A DNA stretch of 22,688 bases, from positions 1 through 22,688 of the forward strand of contig CAYQCL010000036.1 of NCBI GenBank assembly GCA_964416065.1. Direction: 5' to 3'. Source of the DNA: Limiplasma sp964416065 (lineage in GTDB: Bacteria; Bacillota; Clostridia; Christensenellales; Aristaeellaceae). The notes beneath the pieces are model-generated. The model was not told the origin of the DNA. It made no database searches and saw only the letters and a list, made by a program, of their open reading frames with translations. The translations under genes were made by a program, and so were the position numbers. Below, piece after piece: positions 12,662 through 20,303 of the stretch (position 1 is the stretch's first letter; every line of letters begins with the position of its first letter).

Positions 12662-14098
12662 TCACACGCTCAGCTCTTGCTTCTCGCCCAGCAGGGAACG
12701 GTTCGCGTCCAGCACGGGACGGATGACGCCGCTCAGGAATTCCTCCACCTGTTCCTTGCTGCGTCCGATGAAGTTGGCAGGATCGAGGATGGCCTCGACC
12801 TCCTCGCGGCTGACCATAAAGGCGGGATCGTTAACAATGCGGTCGATCAGGTCGTTGCGGCCGCCCTCCTCCTTGACCACGCGCGCGGCGGCCTGGCTGT
12901 GGACGCGCAGCTTTTCGTGAAGCTGCTGACGGTCCCCGCCCTTCTTTACGGCGTCCATCATGATATTCTCCGTCGCCATAAAGGGCAGCTCGTTCATCAC
13001 GCGGGCGCGCACGACCTTTTCGTAGACCACAAGGCCGTCACAGATGTTCATCATGATGTTGAGAATGGCATCAATGCCCAAAAACGCTTCGCTGACGGCG
13101 ATGCGGCGGTTGGCGCTGTCGTCCAGCGTGCGCTCAAACCATTGCGTGCCGGCGGTTACGGCGGTGTTGAGCGTGTCCACCATGACGTAGCGGCTCAGGG
13201 AGGAGATGCGCTCGGAGCGCATCGGATTGCGCTTGTAGGGCATGGCGGACGAACCGATCTGGCTCGCCTCAAAGGGCTCCTCCATCTCCTTGAAATTTTG
13301 CAGAAGGCGCATGTCATAGCTGAATTTGCTGGCGGTCTGCGCGATGCCGGAGAGGGTGCTGACGACCATGTAATCCATCTTGCGACTGTACGTCTGGCCG
13401 CTGACGGGCACGACGCGCGCAAATCCCATTTCGGAGGCGATGTCCGCCTCAAGCTGCCGGATCTTTTCGCTGTCGCCGCCAAACAGCTCCACAAAGCTGG
13501 CCTGTGTGCCCGTGGTGCCCTTGCTGCCCAGAAGCGCCAGCGTTGAGATGCGGTGCTCGAGCTCCTCAAAGTCCATGTACAGCTCGTTGAGCCAGAGGGT
13601 GGCGCGCTTGCCGACGGTGGTAAGCTGCGCGGGCTGCAAATGCGTATAAGCCAGCGCGGGTAGCGCCTTGTATTTATCCGCGAAAGCCGCCAGAAGGCTC
13701 ATGACGTTGAGCACCTTGCGGCGCACAATTTCGAGCCCCTGCTTCATGATGATGACGTCGGTGTTGTCGCCCACATAGCAGCTCGTCGCGCCAAGATGGA
13801 TGATCCCCTTGGCGTTTGGACATTGGAGGCCGTAGGCGTAGACGTGGCTCATCACGTCATGACGGCATTCGCGTTCGCGCCGCTGCGCGTCCTCGTAGTT
13901 GATGTCGTCCTTATGGGCTTCCAGCTCGGCAATCTGCTCGTCTGTGATGGGCAGGCCCAGTTTTTTTTCGGCGCGGGCCAGCGCGATCCAAAGCCTGCGC
14001 CATGTGCGGAATTTGTTATCCTCCGAAAAGACAAACTGCATTTCCTCGCTCGCGTAGCGGGTCGAGAAGGGGCTGATATAACGGGAATGATCGGACAC
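12662..14098 (-). CDS. purB: Adenylosuccinate lyase
   Basis: The 478-residue enzyme belongs to the fumarase/aspartase superfamily and releases fumarate twice in purine synthesis: from SAICAR, and from adenylosuccinate to give AMP. The signature loop with the catalytic Ser is GSSAMPYKRNPMRSE; the catalytic His is in YTHLQPAQ; HLGATSCYVGDN and GTTGTQASF are also family-typical. The GTG start at 14098 has AGGAGG 8 bases upstream. It stands alone with its own promoter, not in a pur operon. Length is normal for the PurB class with a longer C-terminus. Confidence 0.96.
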   Translation of the reverse strand: MSDHSRYISPFSTRYASEEMQFVFSEDNKFRTWRRLWIALARAEKKLGLPITDEQIAELEAHKDDINYEDAQRRERECRHDVMSHVYAYGLQCPNAKGIIHLGATSCYVGDNTDVIIMKQGLEIVRRKVLNVMSLLAAFADKYKALPALAYTHLQPAQLTTVGKRATLWLNELYMDFEELEHRISTLALLGSKGTTGTQASFVELFGGDSEKIRQLEADIASEMGFARVVPVSGQTYSRKMDYMVVSTLSGIAQTASKFSYDMRLLQNFKEMEEPFEASQIGSSAMPYKRNPMRSERISSLSRYVMVDTLNTAVTAGTQWFERTLDDSANRRIAVSEAFLGIDAILNIMMNICDGLVVYEKVVRARVMNELPFMATENIMMDAVKKGGDRQQLHEKLRVHSQAAARVVKEEGGRNDLIDRIVNDPAFMVSREEVEAILDPANFIGRSKEQVEEFLSGVIRPVLDANRSLLGEKQELSV

Positions 14099-14136
14099 GG
14101 GGCAATCCTCCTGTCAGCTGCTTTCGTTTCTACCCG

Positions 14137-14165
14137 ATTATACCATGATTGCGGACGGGGCGCAA
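14137..14165 (-). promoter_or_regulatory. Sigma-A promoter of purB
   Basis: On the - strand TTGCGC (14160-14165), a 17-base spacer and TATAAT (14137-14142), about 40 bases before the GTG start of purB. I see no purine riboswitch in the short leader. Confidence 0.65.
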
Positions 14166-14168
14166 ACC

Positions 14169-15218
14169 CTATTGCGCGTCCAAATCAAGATAGGGAATGT
14201 ATCCCGCCTGCCTTACGCAGCGCTGGCCCGCCTCGCTCATGAGCCACTCGGCGAAGGAGGCGGCGCTGGCGTCGCTCTTGCGGTAAACCGCGTAATAGCA
14301 GGTGGCAAAGGGGTATTCGCCGCCGCGCAGGTTCTCGGGCGTGGGCGCGACGCCGTCGATTTTCAGCGTCTTGACCGAGCCGGAATGATAAAGCGTGTCG
14401 ATATAATAAAGATAGGAGTAGCCAAGGCTGTCGATTCCGTTGTCGTAGTCGCCGATGCGATCCATCAGCGAGCCCATGGAGGTGACGACGTTATTTTCAA
14501 CCGCGCCGCTGAGCGGGACGCCCCGCATGACGAGGTTCTCCATGGCGGTCTGACTGCCGCTGTTCTTTTCACGCTGAAAAGGACGGATGGTCAGCCCAGC
14601 CTGTCCGCCCACGTCCTCCCAAAGGCGGAGTCTGCCGGTATAGATGTCCCGAATTTGCTGAACCGTCAGCGATTCAACGGGATTTTCTGCGTTGACGAGA
14701 AAGACGAAGGCGTCGTAGCAGAAGGGAACCGTGATGAGCTCCACGCCCGCCGCCTCGGCCATGGCAAGCTCCTCGTCGCTTGGCTCGGTGGCCAGGATCA
14801 GGTCGACGGGATGGGAGGCGTCCATCATGGCGTTTTCGGACGGAATGGAGACGGTGGGGTTCGGCGTGCCGCCAATCAGGCGTTCATAGGCATAATGCGT
14901 AGTGGAGAAGGAGACGAAGGATAACAGATCCTCCTCCCGCATATTCAGATGCTGCCTGGCCAGCTCCATCGCCATGGGCACACAGACCGTGGAGCCGTCC
15001 AGGGAGGGGTAATTGCCCCACTCACGGACAGAGAACGGAACGTCGCCGGAGACGGGGCTTGTTTCCCCCAGAACGAAGGGGCTGCTCTCCACAAAGCGCT
15101 GCCAGCCCTCGGCCCGTTCGATGGGCTGGTTGATCTGCCCCCAGGAGCCGCTCTGGGCCAGCGCGGAGGGGCAGAGGAGAATCCCTGTTATCAAGAGAAT
15201 AAGAAACGTTTTTTTCAT
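14169..15218 (-). CDS. Secreted PstS-like periplasmic-binding-fold protein
   Basis: 349 residues beginning with a signal peptide (MKKTFLILLITGILLCPSALA, cleavage before QSG); LLC is not a proper lipobox. The mature part resembles PstS-type binding proteins: YPSLDGSTVCVPMAMEL after the N-terminus, FVFLVNAENPVESLTVQQIRDIYTGRL, REKNSGSQTAME, and a C-terminal EWLMSEAGQRCVRQAGYIPY. PstS proteins bind phosphate for import, but no pst permease or ATPase is nearby, so it may bind another anion or act as a sensor. Its ATG overlaps the stop of the LRR/SH3 gene (ATGA), so the two proteins are made together and probably work together. Confidence 0.8.
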   Translation of the reverse strand: MKKTFLILLITGILLCPSALAQSGSWGQINQPIERAEGWQRFVESSPFVLGETSPVSGDVPFSVREWGNYPSLDGSTVCVPMAMELARQHLNMREEDLLSFVSFSTTHYAYERLIGGTPNPTVSIPSENAMMDASHPVDLILATEPSDEELAMAEAAGVELITVPFCYDAFVFLVNAENPVESLTVQQIRDIYTGRLRLWEDVGGQAGLTIRPFQREKNSGSQTAMENLVMRGVPLSGAVENNVVTSMGSLMDRIGDYDNGIDSLGYSYLYYIDTLYHSGSVKTLKIDGVAPTPENLRGGEYPFATCYYAVYRKSDASAASFAEWLMSEAGQRCVRQAGYIPYLDLDAQ

Positions 15219-16813
15219 GGCTTGGCGTCCTCCTGTTCAACAATCATGATGAAGTCGCGCATCACGTACCCCTCGTCAAAGCCGACGCGCACGCGGTACC
15301 AATCGCCCGCTTCCTCCAAAATCTCCACCTGCGTGCCGGTGAAGAATTTGCCGAGGCTTTCGCCCGAGCGGCTCGGTTTCGCGCGCAGATGCAGTCTGTC
15401 ACGGGGGTCGGGGTTGATGACAATGCCAAAGGTGCGTTCGTCGCCGGTATAGGGGCGGGTCAGGATGAGGTCGGACAGGGAAAAATAAGCGCTTCCCTTC
15501 CACCATCCCGCGTCGTCTTGTTCGGGATAACTGCATAGCAGCCACTGACCACAGAAGGCCACAGGAGTTAGGGGCGTTTCGGCTCCGAAGGAGGCTCCGA
15601 AATCGGCGAAGCTTGTATTGGGCGGCAGCGCGTAGGGCGAGTATAAGCGGTGGACTTCCTTCCGACGAAGACGGGCGGAGGAAACCGGAAACAGCCCTTG
15701 ATACGGTTCGATCAGCGACACTTCGTCCATGCGCACATAGCCGGAGGCTACGGCCTCGCTGTCGGGCCTCACATAGTCGACGGCATAATACCCGTTTTCC
15801 TCTCCGACGATCTTTACAATGGAACCGCTCTGGAATTTGCCGCTCACCTTAGCGCCCTTCCTCGGCTCTTCCAAGATGGAAACAAAGTCACGGGCGTTTT
15901 CGGGGCTTAGAAGAGCGTCGGTTTCGATGTCCTTTTCTCTCACATCATACCCGCCATACTCATCCCTTTCAAAATCGGTTTCCTGGGATATGCCGTTGGA
16001 CTCCTCCAACGCTCGGCAATACTCAAACGCGGTTTCGTCCACCCTGGCCTGCGGGGGTACTTCGGCCCTTTGCAGAAACAGGCAGGAATGAAAAGCATAT
16101 TTGTCAACGCTTTGCAGCGTCAGCGGGAAGGAGACGGAGAGAAGACTGTGGCAATCGGCAAAGGCGGCCCATTCGATATTCGTAAGTCCGACGGGAAGCG
16201 AGACGGACTCAAGATAGAGATTGCCCCAAAAGGCCCGTTCGCCGATGGTCAGGATGCCCTCGGGCACATCGTAATGGAACCCCTGTTTGGCCGCCGGATA
16301 GTACAGAAGCGTCTTCATATCGGCGGTGAACAGCACGCCATCCACACTTTTGAAATAGGGATTATCGGGAGCAACGACGATTTCCTCCAACTGGTCGAGG
16401 TCGTCGGAATAAATGCTGTTGAGGCCGTCGAAAACGCGCAGCGTGGAGGGAAAAACGATGCGCCGAAAGTCACAATCGTAGAACGGCGTATGCACCTCCT
16501 CCACTCCCTCCGGAAAAACAAGCTCTTCTACATCACAGGTAGATGAGAACGAACCATCATTCACCTTGCGGAGGGTGGAGGGCAGGACGATCTGAGAGAA
16601 AAATCCTTCTTCCCACATTATAGGAATAAAACCGTACTCATAGCCTTCCTCCTCCCCAAGATATGGATCTCCCAGCGCTGTGATCCCCTCGGTCACCGTA
16701 AGGACGCCGTTTTCAATGGTATATGGCGCCTCCGTTTCCTCGCCGAGCGCGCAGGGAAACGCCAGGATCAGCGCAAGCGCGAGAACGGGCAGCAGACAGG
16801 CTTTCTTTTGCAT
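15215..16813 (-). CDS. Secreted leucine-rich-repeat (BspA-type) protein with SH3-like domains
   Basis: A 532-residue exported protein. A signal peptide (MQKKACLLPVLALALILAFP) precedes BspA/LRR_5-type repeats at about residues 30-270, seen as recurring I-x-L-P-S-T-L or V-x-F-P-x-x-V strands (IVLPSTLRKVNDGSF, IVFPSTLRVFDG, VSLPVGLTNIEWAAF, VSFPLTLQSVDKYAF). After it come two or three SH3b-like modules: about 300-370 (GKFQSGSIVKIVGEENGYYAV) and about 460-525 (HLRAKPSRSGESLG to GYVMRDFI). SH3b modules usually bind peptidoglycan, suggesting cell-wall attachment. ATG 16813 has AGGAGG 10 bases upstream; an ATG three codons earlier sits on the SD. Function unknown. Confidence 0.8.
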   Translation of the reverse strand: MQKKACLLPVLALALILAFPCALGEETEAPYTIENGVLTVTEGITALGDPYLGEEEGYEYGFIPIMWEEGFFSQIVLPSTLRKVNDGSFSSTCDVEELVFPEGVEEVHTPFYDCDFRRIVFPSTLRVFDGLNSIYSDDLDQLEEIVVAPDNPYFKSVDGVLFTADMKTLLYYPAAKQGFHYDVPEGILTIGERAFWGNLYLESVSLPVGLTNIEWAAFADCHSLLSVSFPLTLQSVDKYAFHSCLFLQRAEVPPQARVDETAFEYCRALEESNGISQETDFERDEYGGYDVREKDIETDALLSPENARDFVSILEEPRKGAKVSGKFQSGSIVKIVGEENGYYAVDYVRPDSEAVASGYVRMDEVSLIEPYQGLFPVSSARLRRKEVHRLYSPYALPPNTSFADFGASFGAETPLTPVAFCGQWLLCSYPEQDDAGWWKGSAYFSLSDLILTRPYTGDERTFGIVINPDPRDRLHLRAKPSRSGESLGKFFTGTQVEILEEAGDWYRVRVGFDEGYVMRDFIMIVEQEDAKP

Positions 16814-16889
16814 AACGCGCATGCCTCCTCGTGGTTGGATATCTGCTGAATAAACGGATGGAAGATGACTTTTCTTCCAGATTCAACCG

Positions 16890-16918
16890 AATTTTCTGGA
16901 ATATGGCGAATTTGTCAA
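16890..16918 (-). promoter_or_regulatory. Possible promoter of the LRR/PstS-like gene pair
   Basis: A perfect TTGACA (16913-16918, - strand) lies about 100 bases before the LRR gene, but the -10 at 17-base spacing is poor (AAAATT). The 191-base gap after dacF makes an own promoter plausible. Confidence 0.25.
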
Positions 16919-17004
16919 AAGAGGGGGAGATCGCTTTCGAGCCGAGACAAAGAGCGGCCGTGTGTGCGGATACGCGCCCCTTTGCCGCTTCCTATTTGAA
17001 ATTC

Positions 17005-18165
17005 TCACCGCCAGTTTTTCAAAAGCTGGATGAAGGCGGCCAGCAGCCCGGGAATGTCGACGTCCTCGGAGGCCACGGCGGGCAGCTTGGCAATGACGCT
17101 GTCGCCCAGCTTGACGCGCACGATGCCGATCGCGTCGCCCGCCTTGACCGGCGCGGGAATCTCCTCGGGAAGCTCGACCTCCAAGGAAAGCTGCTTCTCC
17201 TGCCCGAGCTTGAGCAGCATGCTCAGCCCCGACCCAACGGCGGCCTCCACCTCATCCGTCATCCCCAGCTTGACGGGAACCTTCTTTCCAAGGCGTTCGC
17301 CCTTGGTCAGAATGTTCACGCGCTTGTAGCCCGCAAAGCCATAGTCCAGCATCGCCCGCGCCTCGTCAAAGCGTTTTTGGCTGTTTTCTGAGCCGAGCAC
17401 GATGGCGATCAGGCGCAGGCCGTTTTTCTGTGCCGTCGCGCTCAGACAATATTTTGAGACGTCCGCGCTGCCGGTCTTGAGGCCGTCGCAGCCGTCGTAA
17501 AAGCGTACAAGGCGGTTCGTATTGGTGAGGTCGGTCGTACGACCGCTTGGATGGGTAAGCGTGTCCATCCACACGGAGGCGTGAGTGAAATAGTCGGGAT
17601 GCCTGCATATCTCGCAGGAAAGCACCGCCACGTCGCGCGCGGTGGTGTATTGGCGGTCGTCCGGCAGACCGGTGGAATTGATATAAAGGGTATTCTCCAT
17701 GCCCAGCTCCGCCGCGCGTTCGTTCATCATGGCGGCAAAGGCCTCCTCGCTGCCCGCGATGTGCTCCGCCAGCGCGCAGGCCGCGTCGTTGGCGCTGGCG
17801 ATGATCGTCGCGTGCAGCAGATCGCCCAGCTTATAGACGGTATTGGCGTCCAAAAGCGCCTGGCTGCCGATTTGCGCGGCGGCGTTGGGACTTACGGTCA
17901 CGTCGTCATCCAGGGCGAGGCGCCCTGCCTCCAGCTCCTCAAAGCAAAGAAGGAGCGTCATGAGCTTCGTTACGCTGGCCACCTGACGCTTCTCATCGGC
18001 GTTCTTTTCAAAAATAACGGTGCCCGTCTCCGCCTCCAGAAGCATGGCACTTGGAGAGGCGATCTCCATCGGCACGCCGCTTTCAAGCGGCGCGGCCATG
18101 GCCGCCTGAAACAGCATAAGCAGCGACGCGGCGATAACCGTAAGTCGTCTTAAAAATCCTTTCAC
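17005..18165 (-). CDS. dacF: D-alanyl-D-alanine carboxypeptidase, DacF-type (penicillin-binding protein, S11)
   Basis: A 386-residue exported enzyme that trims the terminal D-Ala from peptidoglycan stem peptides. Catalytic motifs are S64-V-T-K67, S124-A-N126 and K230-T-G232, followed by a C-terminal beta domain (VKLGMTDEVEAAVGSGLSML) and a terminal amphipathic helix (LLAAFIQLLKNWR) that would anchor it in the membrane. The GTG start at 18165 has GGAG 8 bases upstream and leads directly into a signal peptide ending in QAAMA; the open frame upstream adds unlikely residues. It follows deoB and punA, the order of the B. subtilis drm-pupG-dacF locus, where DacF acts in spore cortex modification. 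The symbol rests on that synteny. Confidence 0.9.
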   Translation of the reverse strand: MKGFLRRLTVIAASLLMLFQAAMAAPLESGVPMEIASPSAMLLEAETGTVIFEKNADEKRQVASVTKLMTLLLCFEELEAGRLALDDDVTVSPNAAAQIGSQALLDANTVYKLGDLLHATIIASANDAACALAEHIAGSEEAFAAMMNERAAELGMENTLYINSTGLPDDRQYTTARDVAVLSCEICRHPDYFTHASVWMDTLTHPSGRTTDLTNTNRLVRFYDGCDGLKTGSADVSKYCLSATAQKNGLRLIAIVLGSENSQKRFDEARAMLDYGFAGYKRVNILTKGERLGKKVPVKLGMTDEVEAAVGSGLSMLLKLGQEKQLSLEVELPEEIPAPVKAGDAIGIVRVKLGDSVIAKLPAVASEDVDIPGLLAAFIQLLKNWR

Positions 18166-18181
18166 AAAGCAAAACTCCTTC

Positions 18182-18217
18182 CATGCGTACATTTCCCTCT
18201 GGGATACCATACGCATG
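18182..18217 (-). other. Inverted repeat in the leader of dacF
   Basis: CATGCGTA (18182-18189) is the inverted repeat of TACGCATG (18210-18217), enclosing a second one, TCCC/GGGA (18194-18197 with 18201-18204). It lies in the 87-base punA-dacF gap, ending about 16 bases before the GTG start, and could be a leader hairpin or a protein-binding site. No T-run, so it is not a terminator. Confidence 0.4.
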
Positions 18218-18252
18218 AAAGGAGGAAAATAGCCGTCCAGGCGGCGGAAAAG

Positions 18253-19083
18253 TTACAGCGCGGCGATAACGCCGTCCACCAGGGCGCGGAAGGTGTCCTT
18301 TACCCGATCGCCGGTCTCCATGACCTCCTGGTGGGTCAGCGGCTGATCGAGGATGCCCGCGGCCATATTGGTGATGCAGCTCAGGCCCAGCACGTCGATG
18401 CCGCTGTGACGGGCCACAATGGTTTCCGGCACCGTGGACATGCCGACCGCGTCTGCCCCCAGCGTACGCGCCATGCGGATTTCGGCGGGGGATTCATAGG
18501 TGGGGCCGTTCATCCAGCAGTAGACACCTTTTTTGAGCGGGATGCCCAGCCGTTCGGCGATTTCCTCGGCCATCCGCTGCAGCTTGACATCATAGGCATG
18601 GGTCATATCGGGGAAACGCGGGCCGAACTCGTCCAGATTGGGACCGGTCAGCGGGTTCTTGCCGGAAAGATTGATGAAGTCGGTCATCAGCATCAGATCG
18701 CCCGGGGCAAAGGCCGTGTTCACCCCGCCTGCCGCGTTGGTCACGATCAGCGTTTTGACGCCCAGACGCTTCATCACGCGGATTGGCATGGTGACCTCCC
18801 GCAGGTCGTAGCCCTCGTAGGCGTGAAAGCGGCCCTGCATCATAAAGACGCGCTTGGAATGCAACGTACCTGCGTACCAACGGCCCGCGTGGCCGGGGGC
18901 CGTGGAAACGGGAAAATCAGGAATATCCTTATAATCAAGGAAGGTTGGGTTCTCCAGGGCTTCGACATAACCGCCCAGGCCGCTGCCCAGGATGACGGCA
19001 ACCTCGGCGCGTCCGCATGCCTCCTCAATGGCGCGGGCTGCGGCGTCGATCTTTGCCAAATAGGTCCTGTTGTCCTCGTTCAT
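18253..19083 (-). CDS. punA: Purine-nucleoside phosphorylase (PNP-I, trimeric type)
   Basis: A 276-residue enzyme that splits (deoxy)guanosine and (deoxy)inosine with phosphate into base and (deoxy)ribose-1-phosphate. Motifs: VILGSGLGGY for phosphate binding, TAPGHAGRWYAGTL, TNAAGGVN, MNGPTYESPAEIRM, and GMSTVPETIVARH. ATG 19083 is the right start because AAGGAGG lies 8 bases upstream; an ATG at 19101 overlaps that SD. Its product ribose-1-phosphate is the substrate of the adjacent DeoB, 21 bases upstream in the same operon. Corresponds to pupG of B. subtilis. Confidence 0.96.
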   Translation of the reverse strand: MNEDNRTYLAKIDAAARAIEEACGRAEVAVILGSGLGGYVEALENPTFLDYKDIPDFPVSTAPGHAGRWYAGTLHSKRVFMMQGRFHAYEGYDLREVTMPIRVMKRLGVKTLIVTNAAGGVNTAFAPGDLMLMTDFINLSGKNPLTGPNLDEFGPRFPDMTHAYDVKLQRMAEEIAERLGIPLKKGVYCWMNGPTYESPAEIRMARTLGADAVGMSTVPETIVARHSGIDVLGLSCITNMAAGILDQPLTHQEVMETGDRVKDTFRALVDGVIAAL

Positions 19084-19104
19084 CGCTATTTCCTCCTTCA
19101 TATT

Positions 19105-20268
19105 CTATAGCAGGCTGGCAAACGATTCAGCCCCAAAGCGCTCCGGCGCGCCGAACAGCTCCGCGATGGTGGCGGCGATATCGGCGTAGGTACGGCGGGT
19201 GCCCAGATCGACCAATCCCTTCATATTCGGGTGCCACGCAAGGATGGGAATATACTCGCGGGTATGGTCGGTGCCGGTATAGGCGGGATCGCAGCCATGG
19301 TCGGCGGTGAGGATGAGCAGATCGCCCTCGCGCATAGCGGCCTTGATTTCGTCAAGACGGCCGTCAAAATATTCCAGCGCCTGCGCATATCCCGCGACGT
19401 CGCGACGATGACCGTAGACGGAGTCAAAGTCCACCAGGTTGACAAAGACCAGGCCGGTGAAATCGCGGGGCATCACCTTCATCAGCGCGTCCACACAGGC
19501 GGGATTGCCGGCGGCGTGATCGCTTTCGCACAGGCCGTCCATGCAGAAAATATCCTCGATCTTGCCGATACCCATGGTAAAAATTCCGCGATCCTTGAGC
19601 GCGTTGAGCACGGTGCGGCCGGTCGGCTCCAGGGAGAAGTCTCGACGGCGCGGCGTGCGCTGGAACGCGCCCTTATGCGTCCCGACGAAGGGACGCGCGA
19701 TTACACGGCCCACAGCGTGCTCGCCCCGCAAAATCCCGCGCGCGATGCGGCAGATCTCATAAAGCTTTTCGGGCGGGAAAAGATCCTCGTGGCAGGCGAT
19801 TTGGAACACGCTGTCAGCCGAGGTGTAGACGATGGGATAGCCGGTTCGGATATGCTCCTCGCCCAGCTCGTCCAGAATGACCGTACCGCTGGCGGGATAG
19901 TTGCCCAGCGTCTTTGTGCCGATGGCCTCCTCAAAAGCCTCGATCACCTCCGGCGGGAAGCCGTTGGGATAGGTGGGGAAGGGCTTGTCGAGCCGGAGGC
20001 CCGCCATCTCCCAGTGGCCCGTGGTGGTGTCCTTGCCCGCGGAGACCTCGATGGCACGTCCGTACGCGCCGATCCCATCCACGGGCGTGGGCCCGCCGAC
20101 GTTTGGAATCAGGCCGAGACCCATTTGGGCCATATTTGGCAGCTTGGGCCGCTTTTGAGCGATGATATGTCCCAAGGTGTTCGCGCCCGCGTCGCCATAG
20201 CTTTCGGCATCGGGCAATGCTCCCGCGCCCACGCTGTCCAGTACAATCCAGAAAATCCTCTTGGTCAT
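19105..20268 (-). CDS. deoB: Phosphopentomutase
   Basis: The 387-residue enzyme of the alkaline-phosphatase superfamily interconverts (deoxy)ribose-1-phosphate and -5-phosphate, linking nucleoside salvage to the pentose phosphate pathway. It opens MTKRIFWIVLDSVGAGALPD with the metal Asp, then DTTGHWEMAG with the nucleophilic Thr region, NLVDFDSVYGHRRD, and TADHGCDPAYTGTDHTRE with the other metal ligands. ATG 20268 is preceded by GGAGG 9 bases upstream; the open frame further left overlaps the M32 gene and lacks homology. Same operon as punA. Known as drm in B. subtilis. Confidence 0.96.
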   Translation of the reverse strand: MTKRIFWIVLDSVGAGALPDAESYGDAGANTLGHIIAQKRPKLPNMAQMGLGLIPNVGGPTPVDGIGAYGRAIEVSAGKDTTTGHWEMAGLRLDKPFPTYPNGFPPEVIEAFEEAIGTKTLGNYPASGTVILDELGEEHIRTGYPIVYTSADSVFQIACHEDLFPPEKLYEICRIARGILRGEHAVGRVIARPFVGTHKGAFQRTPRRRDFSLEPTGRTVLNALKDRGIFTMGIGKIEDIFCMDGLCESDHAAGNPACVDALMKVMPRDFTGLVFVNLVDFDSVYGHRRDVAGYAQALEYFDGRLDEIKAAMREGDLLILTADHGCDPAYTGTDHTREYIPILAWHPNMKGLVDLGTRRTYADIAATIAELFGAPERFGAESFASLL

Positions 20269-20303
20269 GATATCAGCCTCCTTTTGCACATGGGAGAAAC
20301 CGG

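Noticed and set aside
12387..12665. A 92-codon open frame on the - strand between purB and jag
   Set aside because: It runs through three strong hairpins, has no SD and reads as low-complexity Arg/Pro-rich sequence; treated as non-coding.
12677..13546. A 289-codon open frame on the + strand opposite purB
   Set aside because: It is fully inside purB and shows only the His/Gly/Ala-rich composition typical of shadows of GC-rich genes.
18166..18252. Sigma-F or sigma-G promoter just before dacF
   Set aside because: GTATG-like boxes exist, but no -10 element is found at the required spacing; the closest GGGAAATGT is only 10 bases away.
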